Notes: a model not told the origin generated them from the letters alone. Positions 45,721 to 58,114 are shown, numbered from the stretch's first letter. The stretch is 64,000 nucleotides of DNA from Trichobilharzia regenti (GCA_944472135.2 OX235270.1:143235632-143299631), one strand, 5' to 3'. Numbers and translations are program-made.

Positions 45721-46034
45721 TTAGGTTTGAGACCATTTATTTGCTGATGTGAAGCTAGTTACATTGGCTGCTAATCGCATTTCAGAAAATTATGTAGTAA
45801 TGTTATCAAGACGATAATGCAAGTCAGTTACTACCTCAGTTCCGAAGCATCTGATGCACTGAATCAGAGCAGCTACATCTATGTCCTCTTTAAAAATTAT
45901 CTGAAATGCTATGAGATATTGTATCTAACATTAGATATAATTAAAACAATTAGTCCCTTTGATGAATTTGAATAAAGCATTAAGAAGACAAATTTTGGCG
46001 AGATGATATCATTTCGTAGTTTCTTTACAACTAT

Positions 46035-46245
46035 TTTTTACTTTTTTATTTTATTCTTTTATCTTTGATTACAGCTTGATTCCACACTGTATTTCCAGTA
46101 CAAGTATGGAATTTTCACCATGGATATCGGTAGCCCAAATTGTGCAGGCCGATCATTAATATCAGGTGTGCATCAGCAGGGGATCGAACCTCGAACCATG
46201 TCCATGTTCGGCAAGAGTCCTAACCACTGTGCCACCGACGCATGC
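46035..46245 (-). repeat. tRNA-derived SINE, family A
   Basis: The minus strand has the full layout, B box GGTTCGATCCC, and a T-rich plus-strand tail. Confidence 0.78.
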
Positions 46246-46389
46246 TTAACAATAATAAAATAAAGTTCATGACAATTACTCAGTTAAATTAAAAACAAAA
46301 GTACATACTAATGAACAATTATATTTAGGTAGGTCATGTTGTCCACGGTAGGCGAAGATTGAAGTCTATTGTTTTTTGTAGACACAGTT

Positions 46390-48200
46390 TAGCCTGTATG
46401 TGACTAATTTAGAGTGCTTCCATCACCTTCAATAACCAACCTTGAATTAGAGTTATGTGATGAAATAATTGTGAAACGGTCATTAACATTGATTTTGTGA
46501 CCTGACATTAATAAGTGCTTTACAATGGATGATGCTGGATTTCTATTCTGATTAGTATAGCTGCATTGGAATTTTCTATATGTTTTAATAACTGTTTTTG
46601 AACATTTTCCTTTCGACGACATGGGAACATTCTATTGGTTCTACCTATATAGGTGTCACCACAGCTGCAGGTGAACTTGTAGATACAGTTTGAAGTAGAG
46701 TCCACAGAATTTCGTCCTTTAATCGTAGGTACAGGGATCGAAAATGTTCAGCAAATGAGGAAAAGGGATGCGTCGATGTAGAATGTGCATTCGATGGTTA
46801 ACCGAAGTTTTTGAGCTAGCTATTAACTGCACAATCTGGTCGCCTTTGAATAGTAGGTTAATAAAGATGGATAGCTTTCTTTGGTACAAAAGCTGTTTTT
46901 CCAAATGTGGTTTTTCTTCACTGTGACAAGTGATAAAGTTCTCCGGATAACCATTAGCTAGTAGAACTGAATGTATATGTCGAAACTCATCCATCAATGT
47001 GTCACTCGTGCATATTTTTCGGACCCTTGAGAACAAACATTTCACTGAATAGGGACCGTTTATACTGGATAGGAACAAAACTGGTAAAATGAAGATATTG
47101 TCCAGTCCATGTTTGTTTACGAAAAATAGATCGCTTAATCGTTCCATCATCTCTCCTAGTCAAAGTAACATCCAGGAAACCGAGTTTGTTATTCGATTCT
47201 AGTTCGGAAGTCACTCGGATATATGGATGAATATGATTAAATAGGGCAATACAGTTTTCAATAGATTTAATATCATTATCAATAATGAGAGTATCAACTA
47301 CATAACGCTTATACAGTATAAATTCTCCAAGCATACCTTGCATTTGTCGTCTCAAATTTCGATATGAAAATATCCGCTAACAGGGGTCCAAGAGAGTTAC
47401 CCATCGCAACACCATCGATTTGTTTGCATGCCTTTTCTTGGAAGGTGTATCTAATATTTTCTGTACACATTAAGATGATGTCTCTGATATAAGTTACAGG
47501 AATGGGTAAATTTATTTCATTGCTTGTGACGTAATCGCAAATGAAATCAACAGTTTCATTAAGGGGAACATTGGTGAATAAAGATTCTATGTCGATTGAG
47601 CACACAACATTTTCCTTAATGTTCAAGGTGTCTAACATATCTATCAGATCAAATGAACATTTTACAGAATGATTTGATAATGAGTCTCTTACAGACGTAA
47701 AACCCTTTGTAATCCATTTGGCGATTTTATGGCATGGAGAATTTGACATGTCTAAGATGGATCTCAGTGGGTTCCCAGTTCTGTGGATCTTTGGAAGGCC
47801 ATAAAGCCGGGGATTATGTGACCTAATTGCTTTAAGTTGTTTATAAAGTTTTTCATTTATAAAACCGTGCATCAATAAAATCTGAAACTGACGATTGATC
47901 TGCTTTTCCAGAAGTAGCACATCATCATTAGCATTGCCCACCAGAAATTTGGACTGATCTTCGAAGATATCATTCATCTTATTTTGATAATACGATTTTT
48001 CCATAATGGCAACGCCTTCTCCCTTATCAGGTTTAAGGATAATAAGATTATCTTTTTTGATTAATTCCTTAAGTGCGGTGAGGTGTTCTTTTGATAAACC
48101 ATTCTTCTGGTGTAAATCAATTTTCAAACAAGAAGTTCTTTATATGTCCTTCTTCAATATCATTTATATAAAACCACAAGTTAAGTCAATATTCTCCCTA
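46390..48200 (-). mobile_element. Penelope-like element, most complete copy
   Basis: The minus strand encodes in order: the N-terminal block LIILKPDKGEGVAIM, RLYGLPKIHRTGNPLRSILD, motif A CSIDIESLFTNVPLNETVD, motif B QIDGVAMGNSLGPLLADIF (all in the open stretch 48127-47309); after a frameshift, motif C YVVDTLII with the first Asp replaced by Val (47280); then IKRSIFRKQTWTGQYLHFTSF and NGYPENFI; then the nuclease IYKFTCSCGDTYIGRTNRMFP (46690-46625) and its end at about 46410. The altered motif C and three frame breaks make it inactive. Confidence 0.85.
47309..48127 (-). pseudogene. Penelope-like reverse transcriptase, N-terminal half (272 codons open)
   Basis: This is the longest intact PLE frame here. 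It has RT blocks 1-4 including motif A (the aspartate in SIDIESLFTNVP) and motif B (GVAMGNSLGP), and loses the frame just before motif C. PLE RTs are relatives of telomerase RT and prime at nicks or telomere-like ends. No function is expected from this fragment. Confidence 0.8.
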
Positions 48201-48539
48201 ATCCCAGAAGATTCCCTTCATGCACGTGGGTTTTCATTCATAAATTATACAAGTGTCCAGGAGTAAATTTAAGGACTGAGTCACACTATATTATCTCAAT
48301 GAATGGTGGATTGGATAGGAGGACAGATCAGGCAGAACGAAGAGACTGAAATACGGGAAATCGATAACAAGAACGTAAAGTGATTGGAATCTGAGTACAG
48401 TTTATGCCTGATGTTATACAGCCTAGAAGATCCACAGGCGAAACCAACAGGTTATGAGAAGAAGCAATGAACACAGGATATAAAGAACATAAGATAGATA
48501 GAAGATAGATTTGACAAAGACACCGAATTAAAGATAAAA
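48201..48539. other. unassigned sequence
   Basis: Probably the upstream part of the PLE, but no similarity could be confirmed. Confidence 0.3.
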
Positions 48540-48905
48540 GGCGCCAGTCACCATGGAGGGATGAAATTTGAAGAAGGTCATTGCCTTCACTTTTCAAGGT
48601 TCAATCGTTTTTAGCTACACGCTGCATAGATGAGGATCTCAAAGGCAGTCAAGTCACTAAAGGAAACGAGGACCTTCATTAATCAGAAACCAGTGCAAAC
48701 ATCTGCTGTAGTAACATCAAGCCAATCCTTCTGTATGGTTCAGAAACTTAGGGTGCGTGTTTGGACAAAAATTCTGAACAGGCTGTAGACCTTTATCTAC
48801 AGCTTCTGACTTCGATCCATACTAAATATCAGATGGTCAGAAAGGATTAGCAGCAGAGAATTCTTCCAGTGAAGCTGCAACAAAAGCAGGATGATAAAGG
48901 GTGTG
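48540..48905 (+). mobile_element. RTE-like LINE fragment
   Basis: Relics such as RISKAVKSLKETRTFINQKP, a TTCTGTATGGTTCAGAAACTT stretch (LYGSET region) and ILNIRWSERISSREFF follow the RTE order on the plus strand. Confidence 0.6.
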
Positions 48906-49910
48906 TTACGTTTTGACAATTTTGTATAGCAGAGGTGATAGAGAAAACACTTTCCTCAGTCTCTTATTCTACCTTGGTCTTGAAGTTTTTTCTATTTGTT
49001 TGCCTCTGTTTATAATAAGTAACTGACTATTATCCCTCTAATATGTCCTTTCCTAAAGTATACTAGTTTTATTGACACTCAACCAGGTTCCTTCTCATCT
49101 AACAGCAGTTCTCACCTTATTTAATTTCACGTTTCCTACTCTGTGGTTGATTATTAGGCGACTACTTTAGAAACCCCCTATTAGTCAAAAATGGACTACT
49201 GTAACTTCCTTGGTAAAAGAATACATTGGTGAACTGCCTTTTATTTTCATCAGGACTCGACTCTATAGCATTCTGTAGGACACTGTACACTTGTGATTTC
49301 CCTTGTAGTTATGTATAACGATGTAAAATAGCTGCAATTGAATCTAACAATAAAATAAAACCATTTCTCAATACTTTTTATGAAATAAAGCAAATACTGA
49401 CTAGACAGCTTCAGTTTAGCTTGGAATTGAAAAGTGTCAAACATGTTTTTTGTCAGGGGAACTTGAAAATAACGCATTTTTCATAACGTCATCACTGAAA
49501 TCACACCTGGTAGCCAGTTGATTTTCACTTCACTAATCAAGACTGCCTAAACTCCAGGTGGTATATTCCTACAGTAGTGGTATACGTTATTTTCTAATAA
49601 AACAATGTTGGCTTTTATAGGTAAATAAATCCTAGGTGAACCGGTCAAAAACGGAAATATCGTATATTTATTTATTTAAATCAACTATGAAAAGTGAAGC
49701 ATTTTTCAAAGGGGACAAAATCTCGTGAGACTTTAAACACCTACCGAGGCATTAGGTCAGAAGGATACAAGTGCGATGCATGTAGAGGCTGGTATACGTG
49801 ACAAGGAGAGGAAAGAACAAGAAGAACAGCGAAAATCCCTTTCCGACGAATTCATTCAGCCACATTTATATACATCAGTTTGCATAAATACAACCACTGT
49901 TTTTTTTCGT
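48906..49910. other. unassigned AT-rich sequence
   Basis: No coding potential or repeat family recognised in about 1 kb. Confidence 0.35.
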
Positions 49911-49914
49911 TTTT

Positions 49915-50132
49915 TTTTCCTTCACGTCCCTCAGTGGAACATAGGGCTTCAAGGTAGAGGCTTGAAGATTCTGTAGCAGTGTTTATTTTACAGGATGGGG
50001 TTGCTAGCCTCATGCCCAACCTTTCTCCTTTATCAGCATTAATACTGGCCTAGAGAGGTAAAGGAGTGCGTCGGTGGCCGGGGATCGAACCCTGTGCATG
50101 GTCGGCGAACGTCCTAACCGCTATACCACCAC
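49915..50132 (-). repeat. tRNA-derived SINE, family C
   Basis: The minus strand has head, body (GGCCAGTATTAATGCTGATAAAGGAGAAAGGTTGGGCATGAGG region) and the RTE-like tail CTTGAAGCCCTATGTTCCACTGAGGGACG. Confidence 0.7.
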
Positions 50133-50454
50133 AACCACTGTTTAATTCCACATAATAATGAAGGGAGATTGAAGGTGATAATAGTTTTCCACTTGGTATG
50201 AAAGTTTGGATGAGTAAATATAGATTTCAGGCGGCTTAGAGACAAAATTACATTTGATTAGAAAACAGTTGTGTATTATGTCAAATGGTTTTTAACGCGA
50301 TGAGTATCCATTTTGGGCCAGGACATTCTTGACACGTCAGAGCTCTCCTTTTAAGCACTCGGTGTTATAAATCCTGCTGATGCTGTGGACAAATGATATG
50401 GTGACAGCTCTTCTTTGACTCACAGGTATCCAACTATAAAAGTTTGTTAGTTAA

Positions 50455-50965
50455 TAATAATAATAATTTGCTTTATTCCAAAACAGTTCTTGTGAATACA
50501 GAATGGAATTCTCAGCATTTCACTACAGTTTTGCATCCAGTTAGTACATTAACAATAAATAAACAAAATTCTACATAGATTAAGGGTAATCTCGGTTAGC
50601 TTTGACAACAACATATTAGCATGTCGGTAGCAAAGTCTAAATTGAACAGAGTGTTTGAAGGTGTTAGAAAAGTTGGTTCTAGCATATTTACTGGCGTAAG
50701 CGGTAACAAAAAGGTCGAGATATACGGAATGTGAAAGAACGAAAAAGAATGTTTTAAATAGAGTTTATAAGGAAGAAAGAAACAAAGCAACACATAACAA
50801 AAAAGAGAGATAGTAAAGAAAAAGAAAGAAAGAAAACATTGTACCGATAAATGATATGAGTTGGAAATACGAGATCCAGTTGTTCTATTGACTATTTAAT
50901 AAGTTAAAGGCATCACGCCTAATGCTTTCTTTATCGCACAGAACATGAGCTAAGTAGGGTATGTA
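50455..50965 (-). mobile_element. CR1-like LINE, extreme 3' end
   Basis: The minus strand matches 36695-37150: the last codons (YLAHVLCDKESIRRDAFNLLNSQ), the 3' untranslated region and the terminal block GAATTCCATTCTGTATTCACAAG...GGAATAAAGC with a TTATTATT tail. Only about 510 bases were inserted, as typical for strong 5' truncation. Confidence 0.8.
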
Positions 50966-51258
50966 ATGGGTAAATTTTGTTTCGATAATGCCTCACAGTG
51001 TTATACAGTAATGTTTACTGATGATGTTTCGAGCACACTTTATCGCTCATAATCATATCAAGGTAATATGATATGATGATTATTATTAATAATAACATAA
51101 ATAAGAGAGAATATAAGTCATCTAGAGTTAAACCACATAAAGAGGGGACATCTAAGACCCTACGTAGGATTCTAAATAAAGTAGGAATTAGGGTGGCATT
51201 TAAACCTACAAACTCACTCAGGAAAGACAAGCTCTGTAGGTTGACCCAATTAGACAAA

Positions 51259-51457
51259 ATAATTTTTTATTTTTTTAAATTTTTTTATTTTTGATTACAG
51301 CTTGATTCCACACTGTATTTTCAGTACAAGTATGGAATTTTCACCATGGATATCGGTAGCCCAAATTTTGCCGGCCGACCATAGATATTAGGTGTGCGTC
51401 GGCAGGGATCAAACCTAGGACCATGTGGATGGTCGGCGAGAGTCCTAACCACCGACG

Positions 51458-51462
<5 letters not shown>
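51259..51462 (-). repeat. tRNA-derived SINE, family A, nested in a PLE
   Basis: Minus-strand copy with decayed head (the B box region reads TGATCCC) and intact CR1-like tail. An AT dinucleotide run (51460-51496) follows. Confidence 0.75.
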
Positions 51463-51499
<37 letters not shown>

Positions 51500-51501
<2 letters not shown>

Positions 51502-51782
51502 TAAGGCAAGGAAAGGAAGGAAAGGCGATTGTCTACTCGCATGATGGACCATTTGCCAAAATGGTTGAAAACAGCTGAGTGCAAAGTGTCAAAATCCTCA
51601 ATAGCAAAACATCTTGTGGATTACGGACGTGATATCGACGCGGTCAAGTCATTCACCGTTGTCAGCAAACAAAGAAACAAGAAGATGCTTGCAATTGCAG
51701 AGGCTTGTGCAATTCGAATTTATAAACCAGCTCTCTGCATACAAAAGGAGATGGTCGTGATTCTGAATCTACCATGGTAATA
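51500..51782 (+). mobile_element. Penelope-like element fragment, GIY-YIG end, other family
   Basis: The open stretch 51529-51780 encodes MDHLPKWLKTAECKVSKSSI, AKHLVDYGRDIDAVKSFTVV and EACAIRIYKPALCIQKEMVV, the usual end of PLE nucleases (H-x-P-WL, H-L, KP-LC-QK). Confidence 0.65.
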
Positions 51783-52859
51783 CGTTTTACTTATTATTCT
51801 CTACTTGTTATTACTATTATTCTACCTCTTATTATTATTGTCATTATTATTATTCTTGATTCATTTAAAACTATGCCTTATCAGTAAGATTATCTTAACT
51901 CACATTATTACTATTATAACTATTACTATTGATATTAGTCTGTTTCCAATTCTAGTTATATTCCCTAATGACTAATTGTTTATCTAAGTGATGTAATTGA
52001 AGCGTAATGCAATTTATCTTAATTTTTATCTGTCATACTCTCTCTCCCCTTATCTGTTTGAACATGACCTGGAAAACATTTGCACCTGTCTTCCTGCATG
52101 ACTAATTCAATGTAGTTTGTTCATTTATCAGTCGTATATCTCCCAATGTAATTTCAAAAGTATATATATATCCGTGTATATAGAGTATTCAGCTGACGAG
52201 TTCTGCCGAAATTTGATGAATTCATTAAATCCTGCTTTATTAACTTTTATTGCTTGTTTTAAATATATATATTAATTTACAAAATACCCTGTAATGACTG
52301 TGAGTTAGGTCAACTAAATAGGTCAGTCAAACTAGTAGGTCAGGGGTAGTCAGATTGTCAGAACATAGGAATTTAGCTAAGGTAAGAATGGTTGACCCTG
52401 AAAAGATAAGTAATTTAGAAAAAAGCTCAGCTCAACATTGCACTGCATGCATCAACACACAATCACAAAATAGCATGGTGGGAGAGGGTTAAAATTCTAA
52501 AAAGTAATCTAGGTAAGTGGGGAGAGAGTGGTTAATTACTGAATCCGTGTTCATCGAGTCTACACCGAACACATGCAGTAGGAATGATTCATCACTCATA
52601 CCCGAAATATGGAAAATACCACTACTACAAATCATTAAATGAAGCGATGAAAAATAATGGAACTATATAAATGAAGTTAGGAAGTCGTGTGAGTAGTGCC
52701 TTGATATGATTATGAGCAGCAATAAATTGTGCTCGAGACGTCATCAGTAAACATTACTGTATAACACTGTGAGACTATCAAAACAAAATTTACCCATAAT
52801 GGAATTACACTCTATAACAGTGCACAAGTTTTATTTTTATATTGACTAAGTAGGGTATG

Positions 52860-53215
52860 GTTGAGATTTTGTACTTACTAGTGCATAGACTTCTGGCTTT
52901 GCCACTTTTGCCCACTTCATGGGGATTTTATATGGATAGATCCATTCAAAGCCCTATCATAGCTTCTAGTCAATTCTACATGCAGAAATGGAGTCTTTGA
53001 TTCATTTTCTAATTCCATTGTAAATTTAATTGAAGGGTGGCAATTATTAAATTCTTGTAAGATACAGTTGAGATAGGAATCATCATGAAAGAATATAAAA
53101 CTGTCGTCGTCATACCTCTTGTAAAGCCGCAATTTGTCGACTATTAATTTTAAGATTATGTTTCGCAAATTGACTATAATGCAGTCTGCCATTCGCTGGC
53201 TGCAACACAAACATC
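52860..53215 (-). mobile_element. Penelope-like element, RT motif C fragment
   Basis: The minus strand encodes KLRLYKRYDDDSFIFFHDDS (53130-53080), motif C with both catalytic Asp, followed by FNNCHPSIKFTMELENESKTPFLHVELTR. Nothing upstream of motif C remains. Confidence 0.7.
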
Positions 53216-53289
53216 TTCAGCACTGATTGCCTAGGACAAGAATTCTTATTTATCAAAAATATCGTGGCTCAAAATGAATGCCAGTCACG

Positions 53290-53480
53290 TTTCGTTGAGA
53301 ACATAAAACCAAATCCAAGAATAGGAGATCTACTTTGGTTTGACTCTTTGATTTTCGTTTCTTGTTTTTTCATTCTCTTCATTGCTTTGCATCTTCATTG
53401 ATAATACACCTTCATTTCAGTATGTTTCTGTCCACATCCTGTCCACAGCAATCTCCGTTAAAAGCTATTTTACGTATTAA
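53290..53480 (+). repeat. PLE 3' non-coding block, second copy
   Basis: Words around GATCTACTTTGGTT-GACTCTTT and TTTTTTCATTC-CTTCA match 21620-21760 in the same orientation. Confidence 0.45.
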
Positions 53481-53689
53481 GCAGCTATTGTTCAAGTGTA
53501 GTTTTGTCTCTAAGCCACTTGCAATCTATGTCCACACTTCAAAACTTTCATATCAAATGGAAAAGTATTATCACCTTCAATCTGGCTTCATTATTATGTG
53601 GAATTAAACAATAGTTGTATCTATGTAAACTTTATTATTTTTATAAATGTGGTGTACAGCATTTGAGGGTGAAATGTCTAAAGAATATT

Positions 53690-53932
53690 CCTGCGTGTCG
53701 GTCGCACAGCGGTGGAATGCTTGGCAACCACGCAGATGGCCCGGGGTTCGACCCTCTGACAACGCACTCCTCTACTTCGCTAAGCTAGTAATAAGACTGG
53801 TAAAGAGAGAAGGCCAGGAATAAGGCCAGCAACCATATCCCGTAAAAATAAACACAACTTCTACCGAAACTTCAAGCCTCTAGGTTGAAGCGCTATGTTC
53901 CACTGGGGACGTAAAGGAATAAAAAATATTTT
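53690..53932 (+). repeat. tRNA-derived SINE, family C
   Basis: Head (GTCGGTCGCACAGCGG...GGTTCGACCCT), body and RTE-like tail TAGGTTGAAGCGCTATGTTCCACTGGGGACG are all present. Confidence 0.75.
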
Positions 53933-54031
53933 TAATATCCCTCCAGTGCTTCGAATTCTCTTCTCTGACATGAAATTAGCTTAGGAGTAATTCAATGTTT
54001 ACAACGTATCAGTCTGAATACAGATTTTCAT

Positions 54032-54224
54032 TTTATTTCTTTTTATCACAGCTTGATTCCAAACCGTATTTTCTGGTACAGATATGGAATTTTCAGTAAG
54101 TGATATTGGTGGCCCAAATTTTGCAGGCCGACCGTAGACATCAGGTTTGCGTCGGCAGCGGATCGAACCCCGGACCATGTGCATGGTCAGCGAGAGTCCT
54201 AACCACTGTGCCACCAACGCACAA
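54032..54224 (-). repeat. tRNA-derived SINE, family A
   Basis: Complete minus-strand copy with B box GGTTCGATCC and CR1-like tail. Confidence 0.78.
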
Positions 54225-54424
54225 TACACAGCACCACAAAAAACATGTCTCTGAGGTAGTGCTGTATTATGTTAGTGTGCGATCAGGTAGATAGAATGTC
54301 AATAAGTATACACCTGTTGGTAATACCTATCGAAAAAGAGCTGCAGAATTCCTTGTTGTTAATTTTTTCTGGCTATCTGACCTTCGGTTTGGAGATCAAC
54401 AGCCAACGTAGCTGTTGATAAATA

Positions 54425-54598
54425 TCTACAGCTTGGGGCTAAACGGTCGACGAGCCTGCCTCGTAACCTGACAGTCCTAGGTTCGATCAACGATAAGATC
54501 ACTGGTGCATCCTGATGAAGAGTACTAAGAAAGGACGGATGAGTTACCCAATACTCCCCGGTTAACTTTGTCAAGTTTACTAGCCGGAGATAAGCTCA

Positions 54599-54641
<43 letters not shown>
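54425..54641 (+). repeat. hammerhead-type SINE (family B), decayed, followed by an AT run
   Basis: tRNA-like part (CCTAGGTTCGATCAACG) and ribozyme-like part (GCATCCTGATGAAGAGTACTAAGAAAGGAC) are recognisable to about 54600. An AT dinucleotide run fills 54601-54641. Confidence 0.55.
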
Positions 54642-54643
<2 letters not shown>

Positions 54644-55514
54644 ACTAAATTTAAATCTGGTCAGTTTTTCTACCGCAGTGCGATTTTGATTACAGTTGAA
54701 TATACATAGTAGTGACGTTATCAGTATTACTATTTTAAACAATATAGACGTCAATGAGGTGATTGTATTTCTCATATTGTCAAATAAAAGGCATAAATAA
54801 ATACAGTCACAGCCTACTGAGAGAAAATTTCACCTGACTGAATGATAAATAGTCAATATTCGTAACTAAAATAGTGACATACTTTAAATATAAATGATAT
54901 TTTTGCTTACACAGACGTGTATTTGATGAAATCAAATGTTTAACATTACTACTGCTCTCAAAAATCACAGTAATAAAGTCGGCAGCAACACTTAGAGCTT
55001 AAGAGAAATTAGTTAATCTTGTTGATTTTTTTTAGTAGTTAAGCAAACACTTAACAAGAAAGAGTTTCTGATCAAAATTCTTTAGTGCAATTGATTTTTA
55101 ACATTTTACATTCTTTATGTACGCTAATTGATTTGTGAATACACTTTCAAGATGCGCGTGCATTTCACCGTTAGTAATATATCATGTCGTTTGAATTCTA
55201 AGTAGGATTATCTGTTTCAGCAAGCTTGCATAAATATGCTACAAAATCTATTTCAAGTCTGCACCATATTTAGTGCTCTGACACGTAGACTTTTTAATAA
55301 ATCAGTAAGTCGGTTAGTAGATCGCTGGGCTAGGAATGCAAAGATTTCTCGTTCAACCACAGTTTTCATTTGGTCTCCAACTATCATCCATTAAATCAAA
55401 TTCACTCCTGTAGTCAAAGACAGTGTCAAATATTCACACTAAAATCAGTTTAAGTGACATCAAATTTATCAGATATCATAATGAATGAAGTGAAATTAGT
55501 TTTAAACATCTAAT
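54642..55514. other. unassigned AT-rich sequence
   Basis: No feature recognised. Confidence 0.3.
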
Positions 55515-55895
55515 ACTATTGTTCCCTTCGGTTCCTAGTGGAAAACAGGCCTTTATTACCGCATCTCCATTTCATCGTACCTCCAGTAGTCTCCTCTAGT
55601 TGGTTACATGATTTCCCCCACAAGCTTTCCTATCCTTTATCACAACTGAAGTCACACTCAGCTCATTGTTTCCCATTTGGTTTCACTAGACATACTGACT
55701 GGCGTATGATATCCTTCAATGGTCTCCTCGGCGTATATCCTATGCATCTCCATTCTCTTCGGTATATTTGTTAGGCAAAAGGTTCTTGGTTGATTTGTTC
55801 CAAGATCTCCTTGCTGTTTATTGTTTTTGGCCTACTTAGCGTTTGACCTTTGGTGTCGAGCGAAGACAGCTACTGACAGAAGCTTGAAGCCTGTT
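55515..55895 (-). mobile_element. RTE-like LINE, 3' end fragment
   Basis: Minus-strand C-terminal relics and the terminal block (CCTGTTTTCCACTAGGAACCGAAGGGAACAATAG). It stands in line with the next RTE tail at 55896. Confidence 0.6.
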
Positions 55896-57310
55896 ATTTA
55901 TTATTATTATTTCCTTTAATTCCTACAGGAACATAGGGCTTCAGCCGCCCAAGTCTCCATTGCGTTCGGTTCTCTGCTAAAGTTTTCACTCAGCTCCAAG
56001 TCTGCCGACATGCTTTCATCTCCTCTTCACATGACCTCCTCCAAGTCACCCTTGCATTGACGACCAACTCGCCGCTTCCCTTTCAAGTTCCACTCGAGCA
56101 ATGGCTTGTCTAGTGATGTCACTTGATTGTTTCCTCAGTTTATGGCCAATCCATCTTCATTTCTTACTGCCTATTTTTTGCACAATCGGTTCCTGGTTGA
56201 TTCATTCCCAGAGATTTCTGCTGCTGATCTTTTCTGGCCAGCCATCTGATCTTGAGTGAAGACAGCTGTTAATGAAGTTCTGTAGTTTGTTAGAAATGAC
56301 CTTCGTGACGCGGCGCGGAGACGAGTCTCTAGTCTGTATGGTAAGTAGCACTGACTTCTCATTGGAGTTGAAAATCCGGATCTTATTTTTGATGCTGCTT
56401 GTCTTGCTTTTCCGATTCTGGCTTTGATATCCTCGTCAGTTCCGCCTGTAGTTGGAACGATGCTTCCCAGGTAGGTTGGTAGGAAAAGGAGGTTGTTTCT
56501 CTCAGGTTCCTCCCATTTATGCTGACTCTTGTCTGTTGTTGTTGCTGCTGCTGTTGGCTAGGAATCCTCATCACTTTTGTTTTCTCTATGTTCACCTGAA
56601 GTCCTATCTTTGATGCTTACTCTGCCAGCATGTTGCTTTTGACTTGCATATCCCCCAGTTTGTGGGAAATCAGACATATATCATTGGCGAAGTCTAGATC
56701 CTCCAAGTGTTTTGTGTGGATCCATTGTATGCCTGTTTCCTCGCTGCCATGCCTGCTGTCTGTCGCATTATCCAATCTACCGCAATCAGAAAAGTCATTG
56801 GCGATAGTAGGCAGCCAGCTTGTCTTACTCCCGTCTTCACTTCGATGATTCCGTAGGTTTCCCGTTGTGAATTACTTGGCGTACAGCACTGTCGTAAAAC
56901 TGTTGGATGAGATGTATGATTGTCGGCGGTACCCCGTAGTAGCGAAGTAGTTGCCAAAATCACCTCTCGATCAGCGCTGTCGAAGGTTATTCCAAAGTCG
57001 ATGTATTTGAGAAAGAGAGGTGACTGCCATTCCAACCTCCGTTTAATGATGATCCGTAGTGTGGCGATTTGTGAAGTGCAAGTTAAGTATCTAAACCTCA
57101 TAGAAGTGCTCACTAGACTGAAAATTAGAATCTTGTTCTTCATGCTTAGTACAGCAGATTTCCATGGTGATTTCAAAGTGATGAAGGTCTGCCTTACATC
57201 TCTGATCCTGTCTTCTACATCCTCAGCTGCGCTTCTCGTAGCAGAAACAATGTCAACTGGACTTTCTTCAAATTTATCACTTTGATGGTGACTGGTGCTT
57301 GTTATTAATG
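55896..57310 (-). mobile_element. RTE-like LINE, RT end to 3' tail (two joined pieces)
   Basis: From 57095 the minus strand carries IIIKRRLEWQSPLFLKYIDFGITFDSADREV (motif A region), then VRQAGCLLSPMTFLIAVDWIMRQT (57000-56740), MNIEKTKVMRIPSQQQQQQQQ (56595-56535), an ARIGKARQ-like block and the 3' end at 55910 with AATAATAATAA. Another C-terminal piece (57310-57095: MKSPWKSAVLSMKNKILIFS) is fused upstream. The catalytic YADD region is deleted or unreadable. Confidence 0.7.
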
Positions 57311-57332
57311 TTGTTGTTGTTGTTTAGAAATC

Positions 57333-57541
57333 TTTATTTTTTATTTTTTTTATTTTATTTTGATTTCAGCTTGATTCCACACCGTATTTTTGGTACATGC
57401 ATGGAATTTTCAGCATGTGATAACGGTAGCCCAAATTTTGCAAGCCGACCATAGATATCAGGTGTGCGTCAGCAGGGGATCGAACCCCGGACCATGTGCA
57501 TGGTCAGCGAGAGTCCTAACCACTGTGCCACTGATGCACAG
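57333..57541 (-). repeat. tRNA-derived SINE, family A
   Basis: Minus-strand copy with intact B box GGTTCGATCCC and CR1-like tail ending in a T-rich plus-strand run. Confidence 0.78.
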
Positions 57542-57542
57542 T

Positions 57543-57746
57543 AGAAATGATTTAACAACTGGAAAATCCTACTGCCCCCACGAAAAATAGGAAGTATTGA
57601 AGCAAACAATAAAATCCGACGAAGTTGTTTTGTAAGAATTGAAATGATCGTGAACAATAAGTTGTGTTAGAAACGTCATCCAGTAGATGATACTGTTTCA
57701 CCGTGTGATATATCTGATAAGTAAATTGCTTTGGAATTACATACTG
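57543..57746 (+). mobile_element. Penelope-like element 3' end (terminal repeat)
   Basis: It matches 19070-19265 (CTGGAAAATCCTACTGCCCC, then GAACAATAAGTTGTG, GATACTGTTTCACCGTGTGATATATC). It is cut by the solo LTR that follows. Confidence 0.6.
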
Positions 57747-58114
57747 TGTCAATGTAGTTGAAGATTGAACGATCAATTCATGGTTGTGTGCTGAAACCCA
57801 ACTTCCCCATATTTTCGCGGAGGCATCAATATACCATTCATTGTCTCATCGTTCGCTGTTCAGAAAGAAGATAGAAAAACTGTCAGAAGTAATATCGTGA
57901 TTTATTGTTGTAATATTTGTTCTTAGACCTTACTCTGTAAAACCAATATTGCTGGTTATATGTTGGCGTTAGAATAAAGAACTCTTGAGTTGCCAATCAG
58001 TGTTTTGGTTTTCACGTTGGTTAGTACGAAGCGTTTCTGAAAGTCTTCGAGGGAAAGCGTGAGGCCCAGCGAAGCAAGAAGTGGACATTAACTGTTTATG
58101 AGACTTGACTGACA
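57747..58114 (+). mobile_element. solo LTR, BEL-type family
   Basis: About 368 bases aligned end to end with the LTRs at 58871 and 62496 (TGTCAATG-AGTTGAAGATTGAACGATCAATTC to TTTATGAGACTT-ACTGACA), but with many differences. Flanks are TACTG and TACTA, a near-perfect 5-bp target duplication. It is an older insertion reduced by LTR-LTR recombination. Confidence 0.8.

Larger units (their letters stand above)
50970..52800 (+). mobile_element. Penelope-like element between inverted terminal repeats, with inserts
   Basis: Near-complementary ends at about 50970-51063 and 52700-52795 bound the element. Inside, the plus strand has an Asn-rich linker and HKEGTSKTLRRILNKVGIRVAFKPTNSLRKDKL (51140-51235). 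A SINE A, an AT run and another PLE piece (51259-51780) follow, then the GIY-YIG region resumes (52310-52480: VRMVDPEKISNLEKSSAQHC). The RT is absent. Confidence 0.7.
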
